From contig OY282558.1 of the NCBI GenBank assembly GCA_958295665.1, forward strand, positions 29,781,045-29,845,044: 64,000 nucleotides of DNA, written 5' to 3'. This DNA is from Tipula vernalis. Its lineage: Eukaryota > Arthropoda > Insecta > Diptera > Tipulidae. This document shows positions 46,441 through 59,884 of the stretch, piece after piece (position 1 is the first letter of the stretch; every line of letters starts with the position of its first letter). Under the pieces are notes generated by a model, which was not told where the DNA came from, did not search any database, and worked only from the letters and a program-made list of their open reading frames with translations. A program made the position numbers and the translations under genes.

Positions 46441-49400
46441 TTAAAGTGGCTAAACATTGAACATTAACTAAAATGGTGCACAATGATGAAAAATCCAGAA
46501 AAATGATCTATAATCGCTTACCTCTTTTCTCTCTTCCCTATATAGAGCACCTAATTTTGCTATTTGCAGTTGCACAGATGCGTTAAATGAGGGTTTACCC
46601 ACCTCTAACAGCGACTATTTTCTTTTAGTTGATATTTTGGGAAAGGATTCAACAAAGTTTAACTGATTTTTAAAATTTGAAATTTTCAGCAGACATCATT
46701 CCTTTACCCTATCATGAATTATGTTGAGAACACAGCAATTCACTGTGGCAGCTAACTCATAAAACTAAGAAAAGGGTTTTAACAAACAGAAGTAAACAGA
46801 AAAGGAATTTTTAATTATGTTAAAAGGAACTTACTCGTAGATGTAATTTTTGTTCCCTCAAAAGGATAAAACCAAAACTGGGTAAGCTATTTTAATATAG
46901 GACGATGTTAAATGAAATAAGCGGATAAGCATTTATAACTAACATTTATACTATAAGATTTTTTTTACTACATATTTGAGAATCGGTATTTCTATAAACG
47001 TGAAAACAAGATTAATGCTGTTTGCTTTATTCTATATACTTGGCCAAACAGAAAATCTATAGCGATAATTTCAATGTTAACTTTAACTAAAAATATATCA
47101 ACTAATTAATTTTAATCTTTTAGTAAATGTTAAATAAATATTTGACAAACCTTTTGTTACAACAATAAGATTATCCGCGCGGTAGCGTGAACAGAAAAAA
47201 AAACTCGCATATCGAATTCAGAATTTATTTTTAAGTTTTATAACCATGAGTATTGAATATAAAAATTAAAGCGAAAATTTTAATATTTAGATAACAGATT
47301 TATTAATTTAAGCTCTTAATATATTTGTTCTTAATTACAATGTATAGAATAAAATACCGAAGGATTTTTTAAATTTTTTGAATTTAGGCTTCAACTTTTC
47401 AAGAAGTTAGTTGCATTGGCATATTTTACTAAATAGTCGTAATATGTACATTTATTTTAAATGTATGTTTTTACATCTAATAATATCTACAAAGTTGTAG
47501 CATCATTAAAGAATGTTTTTGTTTTAGAAACTTAGTTATAGTAAATATTTCCTCTATGAAACTTAAACTCCTTAAACGTGACTTAATCATCAAATATTAC
47601 ACAACATACAACAAAATGATTTACATATATGCACATAATAAATTACTGAATCTCTGTTTTTACTATCGCTCCTTTGCACTGAAATAAAACTCAACAAATA
47701 TGCATAAGCATGATCACAAGATCCATAAACCTATACATATAATAAGTGCGCGATGGTTAAATAATTTTGTTGTTCAGAAGGAACCATACGGTATAAACTA
47801 TTGAACGAACTTGGATGTTTTTTCATATAATAAAAAGCAAAAGAAATTCCATAAATTGGAGATTTTTCGTTATTCCATTTCCACCCACGTATTAAAAGTC
47901 AATAAGCAATTTTTAAAATTGTGCTGGTTGTGGATTTATTTATTTATTGCACAAAAAATTTCAAGAGTAAATAATAAAAACTATAATTTAAGTATAAACC
48001 TTTATAAATAAAGTTTCAAGGTGCACTTTCAATTAATTGATTGATGATGGATCTGTTTGCTACGTCGAATATGATTTATGTTATTGGGGTTTCTAGCGTG
48101 AAATTATTACGATAAAGATGGCAGTTTTTCTAAAAGCCAATTAAGCGTGCCTCACTCCTTTTTCATTGGCTGTCATCGGCTAAAATTAGCGAAAAACACT
48201 CCACTTACATTTGTCGTTGATCCTACTTGTTATTTTTGGCAGCTGCGCAGGAAATTCTTACCTATATTCGTATATTCACTTAATCATGATATAAACAAAG
48301 CTTAATCGATCCTGATAAATTGCCTAGCTTACGTCGCACATTTTATGTTTTTAAAATTTAACGCAATTTCACAATTATTTCTGTATTTGTTTAATCGATA
48401 CACAACAATTTAATTACTCTCTAAGCGAATTAAAAGCGCAATGAGCAACAAGCGAAATTCAATGTATAGATAGTTTCCAAAAAGTAATCAAAATTCATCA
48501 ATTTACGCTAAATTAATACCATGGCCAAATAACTGATCTAATCAAAACCAATGATCAGAGATCATCTATATAGAATTAAATGATTACAAAACAATTAAAC
48601 CAAAATTTATTTTAAATATTTTTTTTTTTTTTTTCGTAAATACGTCGTCCCTCGATCACATGTCGGTCTTGTCACAAAAAAGTTTAATAATTATGAGACA
48701 AAAATAAGAATTATTATTATTAATTATAATTTAACGACAAAATTATTATTAACTAATACGTTTTCATTAATTTATTTTTATTTCGAAAACGTGAATATGA
48801 TTTTTATAAATTCATTTATGTCGATGTATATGATCGATGATCGTTATGTGATTCTATACGTACTGTTTTTTATTTTTTGTCTTAATTTGGTCGGTCTTGG
48901 ATTGCAGATACTGCATCGAATATTTTATTAGTTTTACAAAGGCCATCAAAAGTTTACATGGACTGGTATCCTGAATTGTAATCTGAGGAAATAATTACGG
49001 AAAGTTTAGTAAATAAATATGTACATAAACAAAAAGGCGCCGGCGCACCCTTTGAACTTTGAAATCGTTGTTACAATTGCAAACTTTGAAGGGCCGACCA
49101 ACACGTTATTTGTAAAAAAATTGTATGAGTTTTCTGAATCGCTAAAAGCGCCAGTCAAATTTAATTATTTTAGTCATAACATTAACATACATATTTGTGA
49201 TAAGAAGGTATACAACTTCAATGTTGTTTAACAAAAAATTATAGCATTTACGAATTTCCAAAATAAAACAAAAAACTTGAAGGCTACAAAAATTTACAAC
49301 GTTGACATGCAAATTTGGTTATAGATAACAGTCTGTTCGGTTCAACAACCGTTTAAAATAATATTGGGTCATGTTTGGTGCACATTCGCATCACACTTTT

Positions 49401-49830
49401 AACATTGGCAGTTTCCCATAAAAATCACCTTTTTACTAGTCTAATTTTATTTATTGATTGTTGATGGTATTGTATGAAATTAATAATGTCGCGCGAATAG
49501 TTTGTCAATGCAAAGTATTGAACTTAAAACAGCAAAATTGATTGTCAATGTAATGTTAACGATTATAATAAATTTTGTGTAATCGCATTTTTCTATTATT
49601 TGCTTAATAAATATGTAGTATCGATAATTTTTGTGATTTACTGTCGGAATAGTTACGTACATAAATAATTTCCGTACAATTTTGTCTGACCTAGAAAGTG
49701 TTACAAATTGCATAACAATTACAATTACATATTTTGGTTAATATCATTTTATAAAAAATGTGATAATTCACCACCTCAGATGGAAATTTATACACTCCAT
49801 TACTATTCCCACTTCAAGCAATAGCGTTGA
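46441..49830. other. Long intergenic stretch, nothing recognised
   Basis: AT-rich. Open frames at 47811-48011 and 49019-49231 are short and show no motif. No RNA gene or repeat was identified. Confidence 0.45.
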
Positions 49831-49832
49831 CA

Positions 49833-50024
49833 TCGACAAATCGAAACAGAAAAAAATTTGTGTTGCGCATGTCGACTTCGATAAATATAGTATTTGACGA
49901 TCGACTCTAGCAATTTCTGTTGATGCAATTTTAGCATCGACGGAAAATGATAGAATCGATTGTCAAATGCTTATCGAAGTCGACATACAACGCAACACAA
50001 ATTTGTTGCTACTTCGATTTGTCA
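49833..50024. mobile_element. Foldback MITE of about 190 bp
   Basis: The outer sequence GACAAATCGAA..., then AAATTTGTGTTGCG, GTCGACTTCGATAA and ATTTGAC.ATCGA, is mirrored in the right half. The arms are about 80 bp with mismatches and a loop of about 30 bp. Non-coding. Confidence 0.65.
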
Positions 50025-51000
50025 AACAAACAAATTAATGATTCTTACGACAATTATTCAGAATATTCTATAATTACGACAAATACAAATTACAAAATAC
50101 TTTTTATGTTTAAAAAAAACACCTTATACTTTTTATCTGCAAATATGTATATAAATAAAAACCACGTACGTACGTAAGACTTAGACGAAATAGTTTATTG
50201 TAATTTTATTATTGTATATTTGTGTGGTTTAACTTTTGTATTGAAGGAAACGTCCGATAGTGAAATTAGTTCGACGTACTGGTTGAAAAACTGATTGGTT
50301 TGTTCCAAACTTCGTTTTGAACTATTATTTAAATTTATACCGGTTGTGCACAGATTGAAACAAAATTGTTTGGAAGTAATTCAGATAATAGACGCTTCAG
50401 GAGTAAGTACGTTGATTAAAAAAAAATTGATTGGTCTTACATTCTTTTCTTCGTGATAGATTAGCAGTCGCAGAAAGAAACGAAAATTCTTTCTTCTGGA
50501 ATAGAGCTGTTAATCGTCAAAATATGTCAACCATTCAAATTCATTTTAAATTTTTATATATTTCTAGAGTAATCAAAGCTTTACAATGAAGAGGAATTTC
50601 CGAGTGATCTGAATTTTTCTGCCACTCCCACCGAATTGTTCGAATTATGGATCGAACATTCGTATGTCTACAGCACAATTGGCAAAAATTGCTGACTTGA
50701 ACTCGGCCTTGTTAAGGCAGCATTTTCTTTAATTTTTGGATTATAGTAAAAGATCTTTGAAATATGTACTTTAATTTTTGTCATTATTTTCCATTCTGAT
50801 ACTTGTCCTGCCCAAGCTGCATGTATGTATATGGTTCAATAAGTTGATTTCTTAATTTTGCATAATAGTGGTCACATTTCACAACATTCTTGTCCATTTA
50901 CCATTTAATATTAATGATCAACAAAACTTACAAATCAGCGATATTATATTTCTTAAATAAATCAAACGAAGTAGTCGATGATGCAACCTGGACAAATACA
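50025..51000. other. Intergenic, nothing recognised
   Basis: AT-rich with no supported gene or repeat. Confidence 0.4.
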
Positions 51001-51004
51001 CCTA

Positions 51005-51200
51005 CTAATGCCTTATTCTCAAAAAATAGTCGTCAGCAAGTTTTAAGGTAATTTCGCAACAGAAGAACTTGACGGCGAAATTTTTTTTAGTAATTTTTGA
51101 AAAAAGATGAGGAAAAATTAATTCGGTCAATCAAGTTCTTCTCTTGCGGAATTACCATAAAAGTTACTGACGACAGTTTTTGAGGATGTAGCATAAGGCT
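51005..51200. mobile_element. Foldback MITE of about 195 bp
   Basis: The left arm with GCCTTATTCTC, GTCGTCAG, GGTAATTTCGCAA and AGAAGAACTTGA is mirrored by the right arm (TCAAGTTCTTCTCTTGCGGA, then CTGACGAC, then GCATAAGGC). The arms are about 70-80 bp with scattered mismatches and the loop is about 50 bp. Confidence 0.65.
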
Positions 51201-51233
51201 GTGTTTCAAACGAATAAAAAATTTAACCGGTCA

Positions 51234-51273
51234 GGGACCAGTTTAAAATGTGTATCTTGTATTTTGTTTTTCA
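51234..51273 (+). repeat. Short copy of the sequence found upstream of the gag relic
   Basis: GGACCAGTTTAAAATGTGTA, then CTTGTATTTTGTTTTTCA, resembles 23041-23080 at about 80% by eye. It may be a retrotransposon untranslated or LTR fragment. Confidence 0.35.
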
Positions 51274-51900
51274 TAGGTAAACAATTGATCAACCCCCCCT
51301 TCAACTTTAGTTTGGCATTACAAACAGTAAACTGTACCTATATGTAATTATTTCTAAAGTAAATAAAAAAGGATTACATACTGCAAATAAACTAATTTCT
51401 TACGGTTCTAAGTTTTTTTTTGATCAATTTCTTGGAAGCACCAAACGTAATTCCCTTTTCGTTCAAATCTTCATTAAAGAACCACAGAAATCTGTGATAG
51501 AACTCTAAATTCATCGTTTGTACTTTTAATTGTTGATAAAAAAACACGACACTTTAGAAAAAATGCCTCAATACATTTTGTAAGGACCACTAGTGTAATT
51601 AATTTGAGAACCCTTTAATGCGATATGACTTGGACACCCTTGACAGTTCGATAGTAGAAATATGGATGATTGGATCTTGTTGATTGTAGACACTAAAAAT
51701 TATTTGGAAGTACAGTTAGTGAAACAGAGATGTTTTTCTTAATTAAAGCAAGGGGAATAATAATATTGTAACATAATTTAGAAATGAAGATTAGAAAAGT
51801 GATTATAATTAGTTGATCTACGTAGTACTCTATTTAAATACTATTATTGTCTATTTGCGGTGGAAATAATTACATAAATGGTTATATAAATTAAAATTTG
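51274..51900. other. Intergenic, nothing recognised
   Basis: No supported gene or repeat. Confidence 0.4.
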
Positions 51901-52760
51901 TTGGAACCCACTAAATTTCCGCACTCAATGCCACAAAGGGCCCATAGTTGGGGCATGGTTTGCTACCTTGAGCTGTCATCTGACCAAATACTCTATTCGT
52001 GGGCCCAAATTAACCCTATCTAACTTTGCTTTGTCTTTAAAGAGGGATCAGCTAAGAGCATTGGTCGCCATCCTTTCTGGCATCTTCCTTTCGAGGTCTG
52101 CGTCGAAAATGGTGACAACTGCATTAATTTTGTGTGCCGTTGTCCGCTTTTATTATAGTCAGGTCTCAATTGCTTAGCTAAAAATAGCAGATATAAAATA
52201 GCTTCCATACCAAGAAGTTGAGTTGAGGACATTGCTCCAACAATAGCCCTACAAGTAATATTCTGTAGAGCGTTAAGTTTTACGATAGAAGATTTAGATT
52301 AACCCCAGGCCACCTCACTCTAGAAGCATATGACAACATTGATACAACCAGCGATTTATAGATGAAATACAAAATCGTGGGAGATAAAACGCAAGTATTC
52401 CCGAAGGCTCTGTTACATTGCCAAAAGATAGCAGTTGCCTTTTGAAGTTTGCAATTCAGGTGATTCTTCCTGATCTAGTAATTTGTATCCCAGAAAGGGA
52501 CGGAACAGATAGATCATTGATATGTCTATGCTTAGTAAAGACAACTAAAACAGTTTTAGATGGGTTTTGACATGTAAACCCTTGTCAACACAACACTCTT
52601 CCAAAATAAGTAAACCATGTTGCGTCAACTCGGATAAAACATTTAAGTATTTACCAGCAACTGAAATAACAAAATCGTCAACATAACTTTGTGCAACGGA
52701 ACCAGATTGTTACAGTTTGATAAGAAGCTCGCCAATATCCAGAAGCCACAGCAGAGGCGA
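51900..52760 (-). pseudogene. LINE reverse transcriptase relic
   Basis: The minus strand reads AQSYVDDFVISVAGKYLNVL (the YxDD catalytic motif of a non-LTR reverse transcriptase, with the second motif residue changed), then TQHGLLILEECCVDKGLHV, and further on KLNALQNITCRAIVGAMSST (the post-RT block of R1/Jockey-like LINEs). Stops and frameshifts separate these. Upstream parts (endonuclease) and any intact frame are missing. Confidence 0.7.
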
Positions 52761-52899
52761 ATCGAATGAAACAATGTACTGTCAAAAGCTTCCGCCAAAA
52801 ATCCCGAAATGGTTAACTTATTTAATTTCTGCAGCAAACGACCACAACAAATATTTTTGTATTTACCCGGAAAGAACCGGAAACTCGTTATTAGTCTGA

Positions 52900-55140
52900 A
52901 TTTGTCTATTAGAGCTAAGGTTATTTATTTAAGAAATTAATGTCTGGTACGTTATACATACAATTATATTGGTTTGGTGTTGTAAGCACTATTTGTTGCT
53001 TGTTGAGGACATATTCAACATAGAATCGCATTATTTTGAAATGTTCGACGAATCCAATCTCAATTTAACAAACTCGTAATAATATTTTTAATAATTAAAA
53101 CTAGAAGAATTATTAATTGAATTTAGAGTTTGAAGATGGATTTGACACAGAATTAATAAATTAAAGTATTATAAAATACTCCACTTCTAAAAGAATTTCA
53201 AATAGTCCGATTTATAAAAATTTAAAGTTAAATTTTGGTATTGAATAAGCTAAATTGAAAATGAACAATATTGTTTAATGAAGCTCTTTTGATCTTGTCA
53301 AATTACTTATTGATTTATCCTTTTTGATTTATTATTGGCACTGCACAAAATGAAAGGGATCTTTTACTCGCTTAACGACATTCGTTCATCTATAAAAGAT
53401 GTAGGCCTTTATGAAGCTTATTGAATGTTCATAATTGCAGCATGTAAAACAATTTCTGTGTTTATCATTCCTCCTCACTAAGCAATACTCTACATGAGAC
53501 AAGATGCATAAACAAAATCTTACTTTATTTGCAACTAAAAATATAAATTTAATTCAACAAATCGTTAAATTTTTGAGCGAAGTTATTCCAGCAAAAAATA
53601 AATAGAAGATAATTTACAAATTTCGTAATTATTCGTTATAATTTGATAACACTGTTATCTTTATTATACATCTTTGAGACTTAAGATTGATTGTGTTTAT
53701 TGTCATTTCACAGGAATTCTAAACATTACGAATTGTTATACATACACCTCGTCACCGCATCAACAATAATATAATTGTCTTATTTATTTGTTTAAACATT
53801 ATTTTAATAATGAAATAAAAATGACTGGAAAATTGCTGTTTTAGTTTTTTAAGCAAAATTCTTAAATCTCACCAGCCCCTCGTTTATTTTAATAATATCT
53901 GTGCCTATGCTGAATATGCCCAGCGATAACGCCTAAATACCTGCAAATTGCAATACGCATCGATGCCTGTATTTTTTCAGTGTCGGGGTTCGATACTTTA
54001 TGGGTAATAATTGATTATGAACGTAGCTGATCTCATTCGAGGAAAGATTCTTGTACTTGTTGTATAAAACGAGAATATATGAGCGGAATGTGGAATACAT
54101 ATATGGGTTGGGCCTACAATGGCCTGGAAAACCCGTTTATTATTTAATAACAAACAGAACATGAAACTTATCAAACAAATACCTACCGTTTATTTTAAAA
54201 TACATAATATTGTAAATGCTATCAGATAAAACAAGCAATTAAGCTTAATATTATAACCGATACAGCATCTCTGTTGTTGTGACTCATTCACATTTAAACA
54301 AATTAAATAGCAGACCGTCATTAATAAATATTTAAGTAATACGTAATAATTTTTAATAAACACATTTTACTAAAAAAGTAATAAAAATGCATATTTGAAA
54401 GGCTTAAAATATTTACCAATAGAAGGTTTATGGCAACTAAATCAGTCTTTCAAATTTGCTATAGTAAGTGAAAATAATTTTACAACTGACAATTGTAATA
54501 ATTTTAATATTTTTATAGCTCATTTTTTACTTTAACTTATAATAAATAAACTAGTTAATTTGATTTGTAGTTTATTCCTTATCATTTTCCCTGTGAGACT
54601 TGTTATGGTCAGTCTCTAACAATAGTGCATTACGATTTTCTACTGTTCTTAATTTTCTTTCAAAATATATTTCTATTTTGTAAGCAGGGCTGCAGAGTCT
54701 GCTTACTTGAAAACTTGCACTCCTTGCACTTCCAACAAAATTTTTTTTTTCTAAAATGAAAGAGAAAAACAAAAACCAAGAGTTTGCCTTCTGCCAAAAA
54801 TGTAGAATGTCTTTCTACCCAAAGTTTGAACTGAAACATAAGTTCTTATTTAGATGTACCCTGTGGAAGCGGGAAACATTTTTGTATAGTGCTCTATTTA
54901 AAAAAGTTAATCTTTATTGGTAGAAAAACATTGATTATAGTGTGGACAGGAATAGCTGTTACATTATTACAATTTGGAATGACATGCCATTCCTTTCTTA
55001 AACTATCCTAGATTTACTCTAGTGAAAAATAATTTTTGAAGATAGATTTGCTTATTTGGGATGAAAGTTCCATGGCACTAGGCGAGGCTTTAGAAATAAT
55101 TGATTTAATATTTCAAGAATTTATTAGCGTTAAAATACGT
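52900..55140. other. Intergenic, nothing recognised
   Basis: AT-rich. The open frame at 54572-54772 on the minus strand has no recognisable feature. No RNA gene or repeat was seen. Confidence 0.4.
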
Positions 55141-55144
55141 AAGG

Positions 55145-55975
55145 TTAGATAAGGGCCTCATTTCTACTGCCACCGATGCTGAGTTTTCTAAACGGCTTTA
55201 ACATATCTCTGAAATTCCAAATTGCCTTATATCAAAAGAGGTACAGTTACGAGTACCAATTTTTTGGTGGCAGTTTGACCAGTAAAGAAATTGAAAACTT
55301 TTCGAAAAGCTCAATTCTTTTCCGTAGAAACGAAGATGTTCGGTTCATTAATCAACGCATCTTGATGAATTTAAAACATACAGAAAAATTACTTTGCACG
55401 CGATTGACTCTGAAAAATGATGATTAAAACCATCATCACTCGGAATATTCCAGTAGAATTTCTAAACACTTTAAAACCATCTAAATTACCGCTATGGGTT
55501 ACCTTATCGAAGTATATTTACCGTCCACGGTATTAAATCATATGATATTGGAAATGTACATTTCCTTCTTTGATGCACCAATCAGCAAACTGCGTTGATG
55601 CCACTTTCTCCGGAATCCTTGGTAATATATGCAGTAAGGTTATGCATAAAATACAGCAATTGAAGGAACGAATTATAGAGAAGCCTATTGAAACCTCCCG
55701 AGTAATTACGAGCTTTTCTTTGCCTAACACCACTTCGGAAGTTGTTTCGGTTCAATAAAAACTCTATTACCTTGAGAATTGTTTCAAATTTTGGCTTTGA
55801 CATCTGGAAATATTTAAAATTGTACAGGGGATACTGCTCCAGAAGAACCACTTTTTTGGTTTATTGGATGAACCGAATATTTTCATTGTTGATGGTGCCC
55901 TTTTCGGGAAAATCGATTCATGTTTTAATCCAAATAATTTATGGCACTTATAAACACAACTTTGAGAAATCTTGA
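55145..55975 (-). pseudogene. PIF/Harbinger transposase relic
   Basis: The clearest block, on the minus strand at 55851-55582, reads YNFKYFQMSKPKFETILKVI followed by EFLLNRNNFR. This is the pattern that opens the HARBI1-type transposase (YFRMS...F..LL..V.P.I...). Downstream readings are broken by stops and shifts. A trace of a Trp-containing block lies near 55510. No catalytic Asp/Glu motif is clearly preserved. No terminal repeats were found. Confidence 0.5.
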
Positions 55976-56660
55976 CATTTCGAGCGTTCTTATCTCAAAT
56001 AACCAACAATAAATAGCTCTTCATATGCAAGGCAACGCGATAAATCCTGGAGCAACTGTCAAAATTTTCTCGTACGAGTACAACTGAAATCGCGATACAT
56101 ATGAATAGACCTTTACTTGATAAAATGACGCGAAATATTATGTTTGTACATATGTGTAAGTGTACACAAAATAAAATGTATACTCGTATTATTATTATTA
56201 TTGTCTTTTAAGAAACACCTTGTAACACCACATTACTTACTGACTTTATTTGTATTTATTTATGAATTTTATTTTATTTATATTTTTTATTTTTTTTGTT
56301 GTTGTCACTAGTAAAACAGTAAAGTAAAATAAAAAAATTATTAACTATTAGACTAATTGTTTATCGCGATTTTACTCTCAGTTGTGTCTTGACTTCATTA
56401 AAAAGCGGTGGTGGTGCTTAAATTTTATTAAATATCAATAAATAAATAATATTAAATAATTTTATTTTATTATTACCTTGGCCAAAAAAATAAAAAAAAT
56501 AAATTAAATATTGAATAAATATTTTTAAATTTCAGTTCCTTAACAAGTATATTTAATAATTCAAAAAATGCTTAAATAAATTATCTGTGATAAAAAAAAA
56601 ATATTTAAATTAAAATTTAACTTAATTTATAAAACGAAACATTTAACTTAAAATAAAAAT
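55976..56660. other. Upstream region of the secreted-protein exon
   Basis: Very AT-rich. It presumably holds the 5' untranslated region and promoter of the gene starting at 56661; no specific motif was recognised. Confidence 0.35.
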
Positions 56661-57178
56661 ATGGCAAAAATAAACATTTTAAATTACTTATTAATATTAT
56701 GTATAATTTTTATTGAAACTGTGCGCACATTACCCGCTACAGCATCCAATAATTTAAATGAAACGAACGTAGAAGTAAATCAATTACGAAATAAGGAACC
56801 AATGCCACAGGTAATGTTACCACAGAGCATCAGTAACAATGGGAAATCCATTGATAATAGTAACACGGATAAAAATAAAATTAAAGATATTGAAGTTACC
56901 ACAAACAATTTACTAAATAATAACAGTGATTTAATTAGTACGAATAGTTCAACAAGTAGTGATAGTGGCAATACCAACAATAATTCTAGTGTAAGTGAAA
57001 GTGATGTTATAATGAAAATTGATAGTACAAGTGAGTTATCGATGACGACAACCACACCGAGTCCAACAAGCAGTGAAAAACCAAACGTTTTAGATGAATT
57101 AATACCACCAGCTGATGTGAATGCCACAATCGCGAATATGGTACAATCGAATAAAAAGAAACAACAGATAATTATAAG
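56661..57178 (+). CDS. First coding exon of an unknown secreted Asn/Ser/Thr-rich protein
   Basis: ATG 56661 opens 172 codons and two bases, ending at a strong donor (AAG|GTGAGT, 57179-57184) in phase 2, so the gene continues in an exon I could not find in the rest of the window. The N-terminus is a signal peptide (MAKINILNYLLILCIIFIE) with likely cleavage around TVRTLPA. The rest is low-complexity: runs of Asn, Ser and Thr, acidic patches, several N-x-S/T sites, then a more ordered end VLDELIPPADVNATIANMVQ and a basic stretch NKKKQQ. I do not recognise the family. It could be a matrix protein, a prohormone or a receptor ectodomain. Confidence 0.65.
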
Positions 57179-57184
57179 GTGAGT

Positions 57185-57960
57185 CATATCGTAAACGACA
57201 CACGCTTAGTTATACATGGCTTATAAACCAGGTTTCTATTTATTTACTTAAGTAATACTTATCAAATTGCGGTCTAATTATATTGTTTTATTGCCGGATT
57301 GGCGTCTTATTTAGGCCCGAGGGCCCAATTCGAATTTTTCACTTATTTACAGTTATTTGATAATATTTGATAACCGAATTTTAAAGTTTTTTAAACAAAA
57401 ACGCCACCAGTGAATCTATATACTCAGGATATCTTGATCCAATATGTATTCAGCATTCAATAAAGAAGTTTCTGACGCACTCAAAATATTATCCAGTCAG
57501 AGTTGGTTTTATGTATGTAGGTTTCTTATTATATGAAGCAAATATTATTGCAAATGAAGCAGCTTCACGTGACTTCATAATATTAAAATTTTGGCACAAA
57601 ATTTATATTCAGCTGAATATACATACCCTGTGAGTGTTATTTGATTTAATTTATTCGAGTATTCGACTGGAAAGTTTCGAAATGTGTTTTATATTTAAAC
57701 AATAGTTTAGTTGCGCCGAAATAAATGGGTTTTGACGAAAGTACATAATAAGCTTTGTTCAAAAAAAAATAAAAATTGTCACCAGAAACTAACAAAAGTA
57801 TAATATGCAAATGTGAAAAGCTCTCATCCTTAGACTTAGTCAAGGTTCTAAAAATATGTAAAATTGAATAACGTTTCGGGAACATGTTTAATAATAATTC
57901 TTCAGAATTGCATTCTCTCACTAAATATAACACGTGCTAGAGCACCACATAATATATATC
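57185..57960. other. Probable intron of the secreted-protein gene, nothing recognised
   Basis: No convincing continuation exon was found here. The minus-strand open frame 57646-57933 shows no motif. Confidence 0.35.
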
Positions 57961-57966
57961 GTTAAT

Positions 57967-58063
57967 AATCGATAATTTTTTACTTGTTAAAAAAAATCGA
58001 CACAGACAATTCAACTCGTTGAATTTTCAGCGTGGTTATAACTCGTAAAAAATTATCGATATT
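57967..58063. repeat. Small inverted repeat of about 97 bp
   Basis: ATCGATAATTTTTTAC near 57969 is inverted as GTAAAAAATTATCGAT near 58045. Between them sits a small perfect hairpin, AATTCAAC..GTTGAATT. It may be a very short MITE. Confidence 0.55.
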
Positions 58064-59884
58064 ACTTAAGCAATATGTATTTGTAATACGATTGAAAAGA
58101 ATTTGGAACTTAAACAAAAATAAAGCCAAATTTAGATTAGAAGCGCTTTTATAAAATAAATACTAATAATGCTAATTTGACTAGCTATATAGACCCCCCC
58201 ATCTAAAAATCTTCGGCTTAGAAGCCGTATATAAATGATTTTAAACGTATTGTACAAAACTTAGCTTAAAGTACAGCCAGATGAACGATTTTACACACAT
58301 ACGTTTTTATGTTTTACTCTCGCCATCGGCGTAGAATTCAACTATCTTAATTCATTTTAATATTAATTCAGTTTGTGCATACTTATTTGTAAAACTCCTC
58401 AATTTTCGAACTTCAATTCCTAAATTGTGGAATTTCTTACTTAACTTCTAAATTTAATTCAAGTTTTGTTCATAAATTTCCATCCTAAAAACAGAATACT
58501 ATATTTGTAATTTTACTGAATTTTTCCGTGCGAGGAACAAACGAACAGGAAATTAGTTTCCTAACACCACGTGAGCATCGAAACACCCTTATCGTAACGA
58601 ATAATTGTCGCTTGTTACAAAATCAAAAATTTGGGTACTTTTCCTTTGTCTCTTAAAATAGCAAACTATTTAATATGCACTTATTCGTCCAAGCATCGTT
58701 CTTTTTTAATAAAGTCTTGAAAAAGTATTTTGCATATTTGGATGTGTTTAACACTTTAGGGCCGGTATTTTAATATAGATTTAGAAGGGTGTAAGATTTA
58801 CAGGGTGTAAAAAGTACTACATAGACGATACTAATTAAATTACTATTCAGTAAAAGAATTTAATTTCACAATTAACCCATTGCCGCAAACGACGGCTGTA
58901 TGTCGTTTAAACAATTTTTTATTTTCCTTATTAGAAGCGTCGTCGGTGCCAATGTAAAAATCGGACCAAATAATTTCAATAAAGAATGGAACCAAAGCGT
59001 TCTCCAGATTCGTTCAAATATATGCCAGTGAATTTGCTGAATTGTTCTCGGCTTGACCGTTGACTTCAGAAGATTACTACGAGTATATCTATATCAATTT
59101 CTTAATTTCCTCTCGGACTCTATGACTGAAGTTTGCAAATAAATTCGAATTGAAATAAATGTAGACAGTTGATATACGATTTTAATACTAGTTAGAGTCA
59201 AAGTTGTCAATACGTAATTAAACAGACAGTTTGACATTTTTCTAATTGATTTTGAAAGATCGAAATCATCTTTTATTGCATATAAAAAATTAAAATTGTT
59301 AATTTTTATACCATTGACAGACACAAAGATTAACGCGATAATCTCAGATCGCGATTTCAATTTCATTTTAATACCCCCATAGACACAAACTATAGCTAAT
59401 CGCAAATTCGAGATTATGTAGTTTTTTTTCAGTCTGTCACAACACGATTTTCAAACTTTCAGGATTACCGCGCGTCATAACTTGATTATTGTAATCTAGT
59501 TGTACAAACTCGATAAACATGAAATTCAAAAAAGGGACAGACACTTTAAGTGAGATAGTATTTGATGTTTATTAAGTTTGTACAAAACTAGATTAAGATA
59601 ATTAATTTTCAAGTTTACATGGGTAAGTTTTCAAGAAGCTTTTCAAGTTTTCATAGGTGAGACGTATCTTAGTGATCACCGATTCTGATAGTTAACAGAA
59701 ACGTTTCGAAAATTTGCAAAACCTTTAAAGTTTATGTTGATAAAGTAAATTTCGAAAGAATTTTGGAAAAATTGCCAAAATTTAGCACTAAATTTAGCCA
59801 AAATATTCAGAAACACCTCTGCTTTAAAATCGCCAAACATACAGCACAAATCGCCAAACATATGCCAAACATTGATATAGACAT
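58064..59884. other. Intergenic or intronic, nothing recognised
   Basis: No supported gene. The minus-strand frames 59094-59405 and 59676-59861 lack motifs. Confidence 0.4.

Noticed and set aside
56780..57187. Minus-strand hydrophobic open frame opposite the secreted-protein exon
   Set aside because: It is the complement of Asn/Ser/Thr-rich codons, which yields Leu/Val-rich translations; the plus strand has a signal peptide and splice donor.
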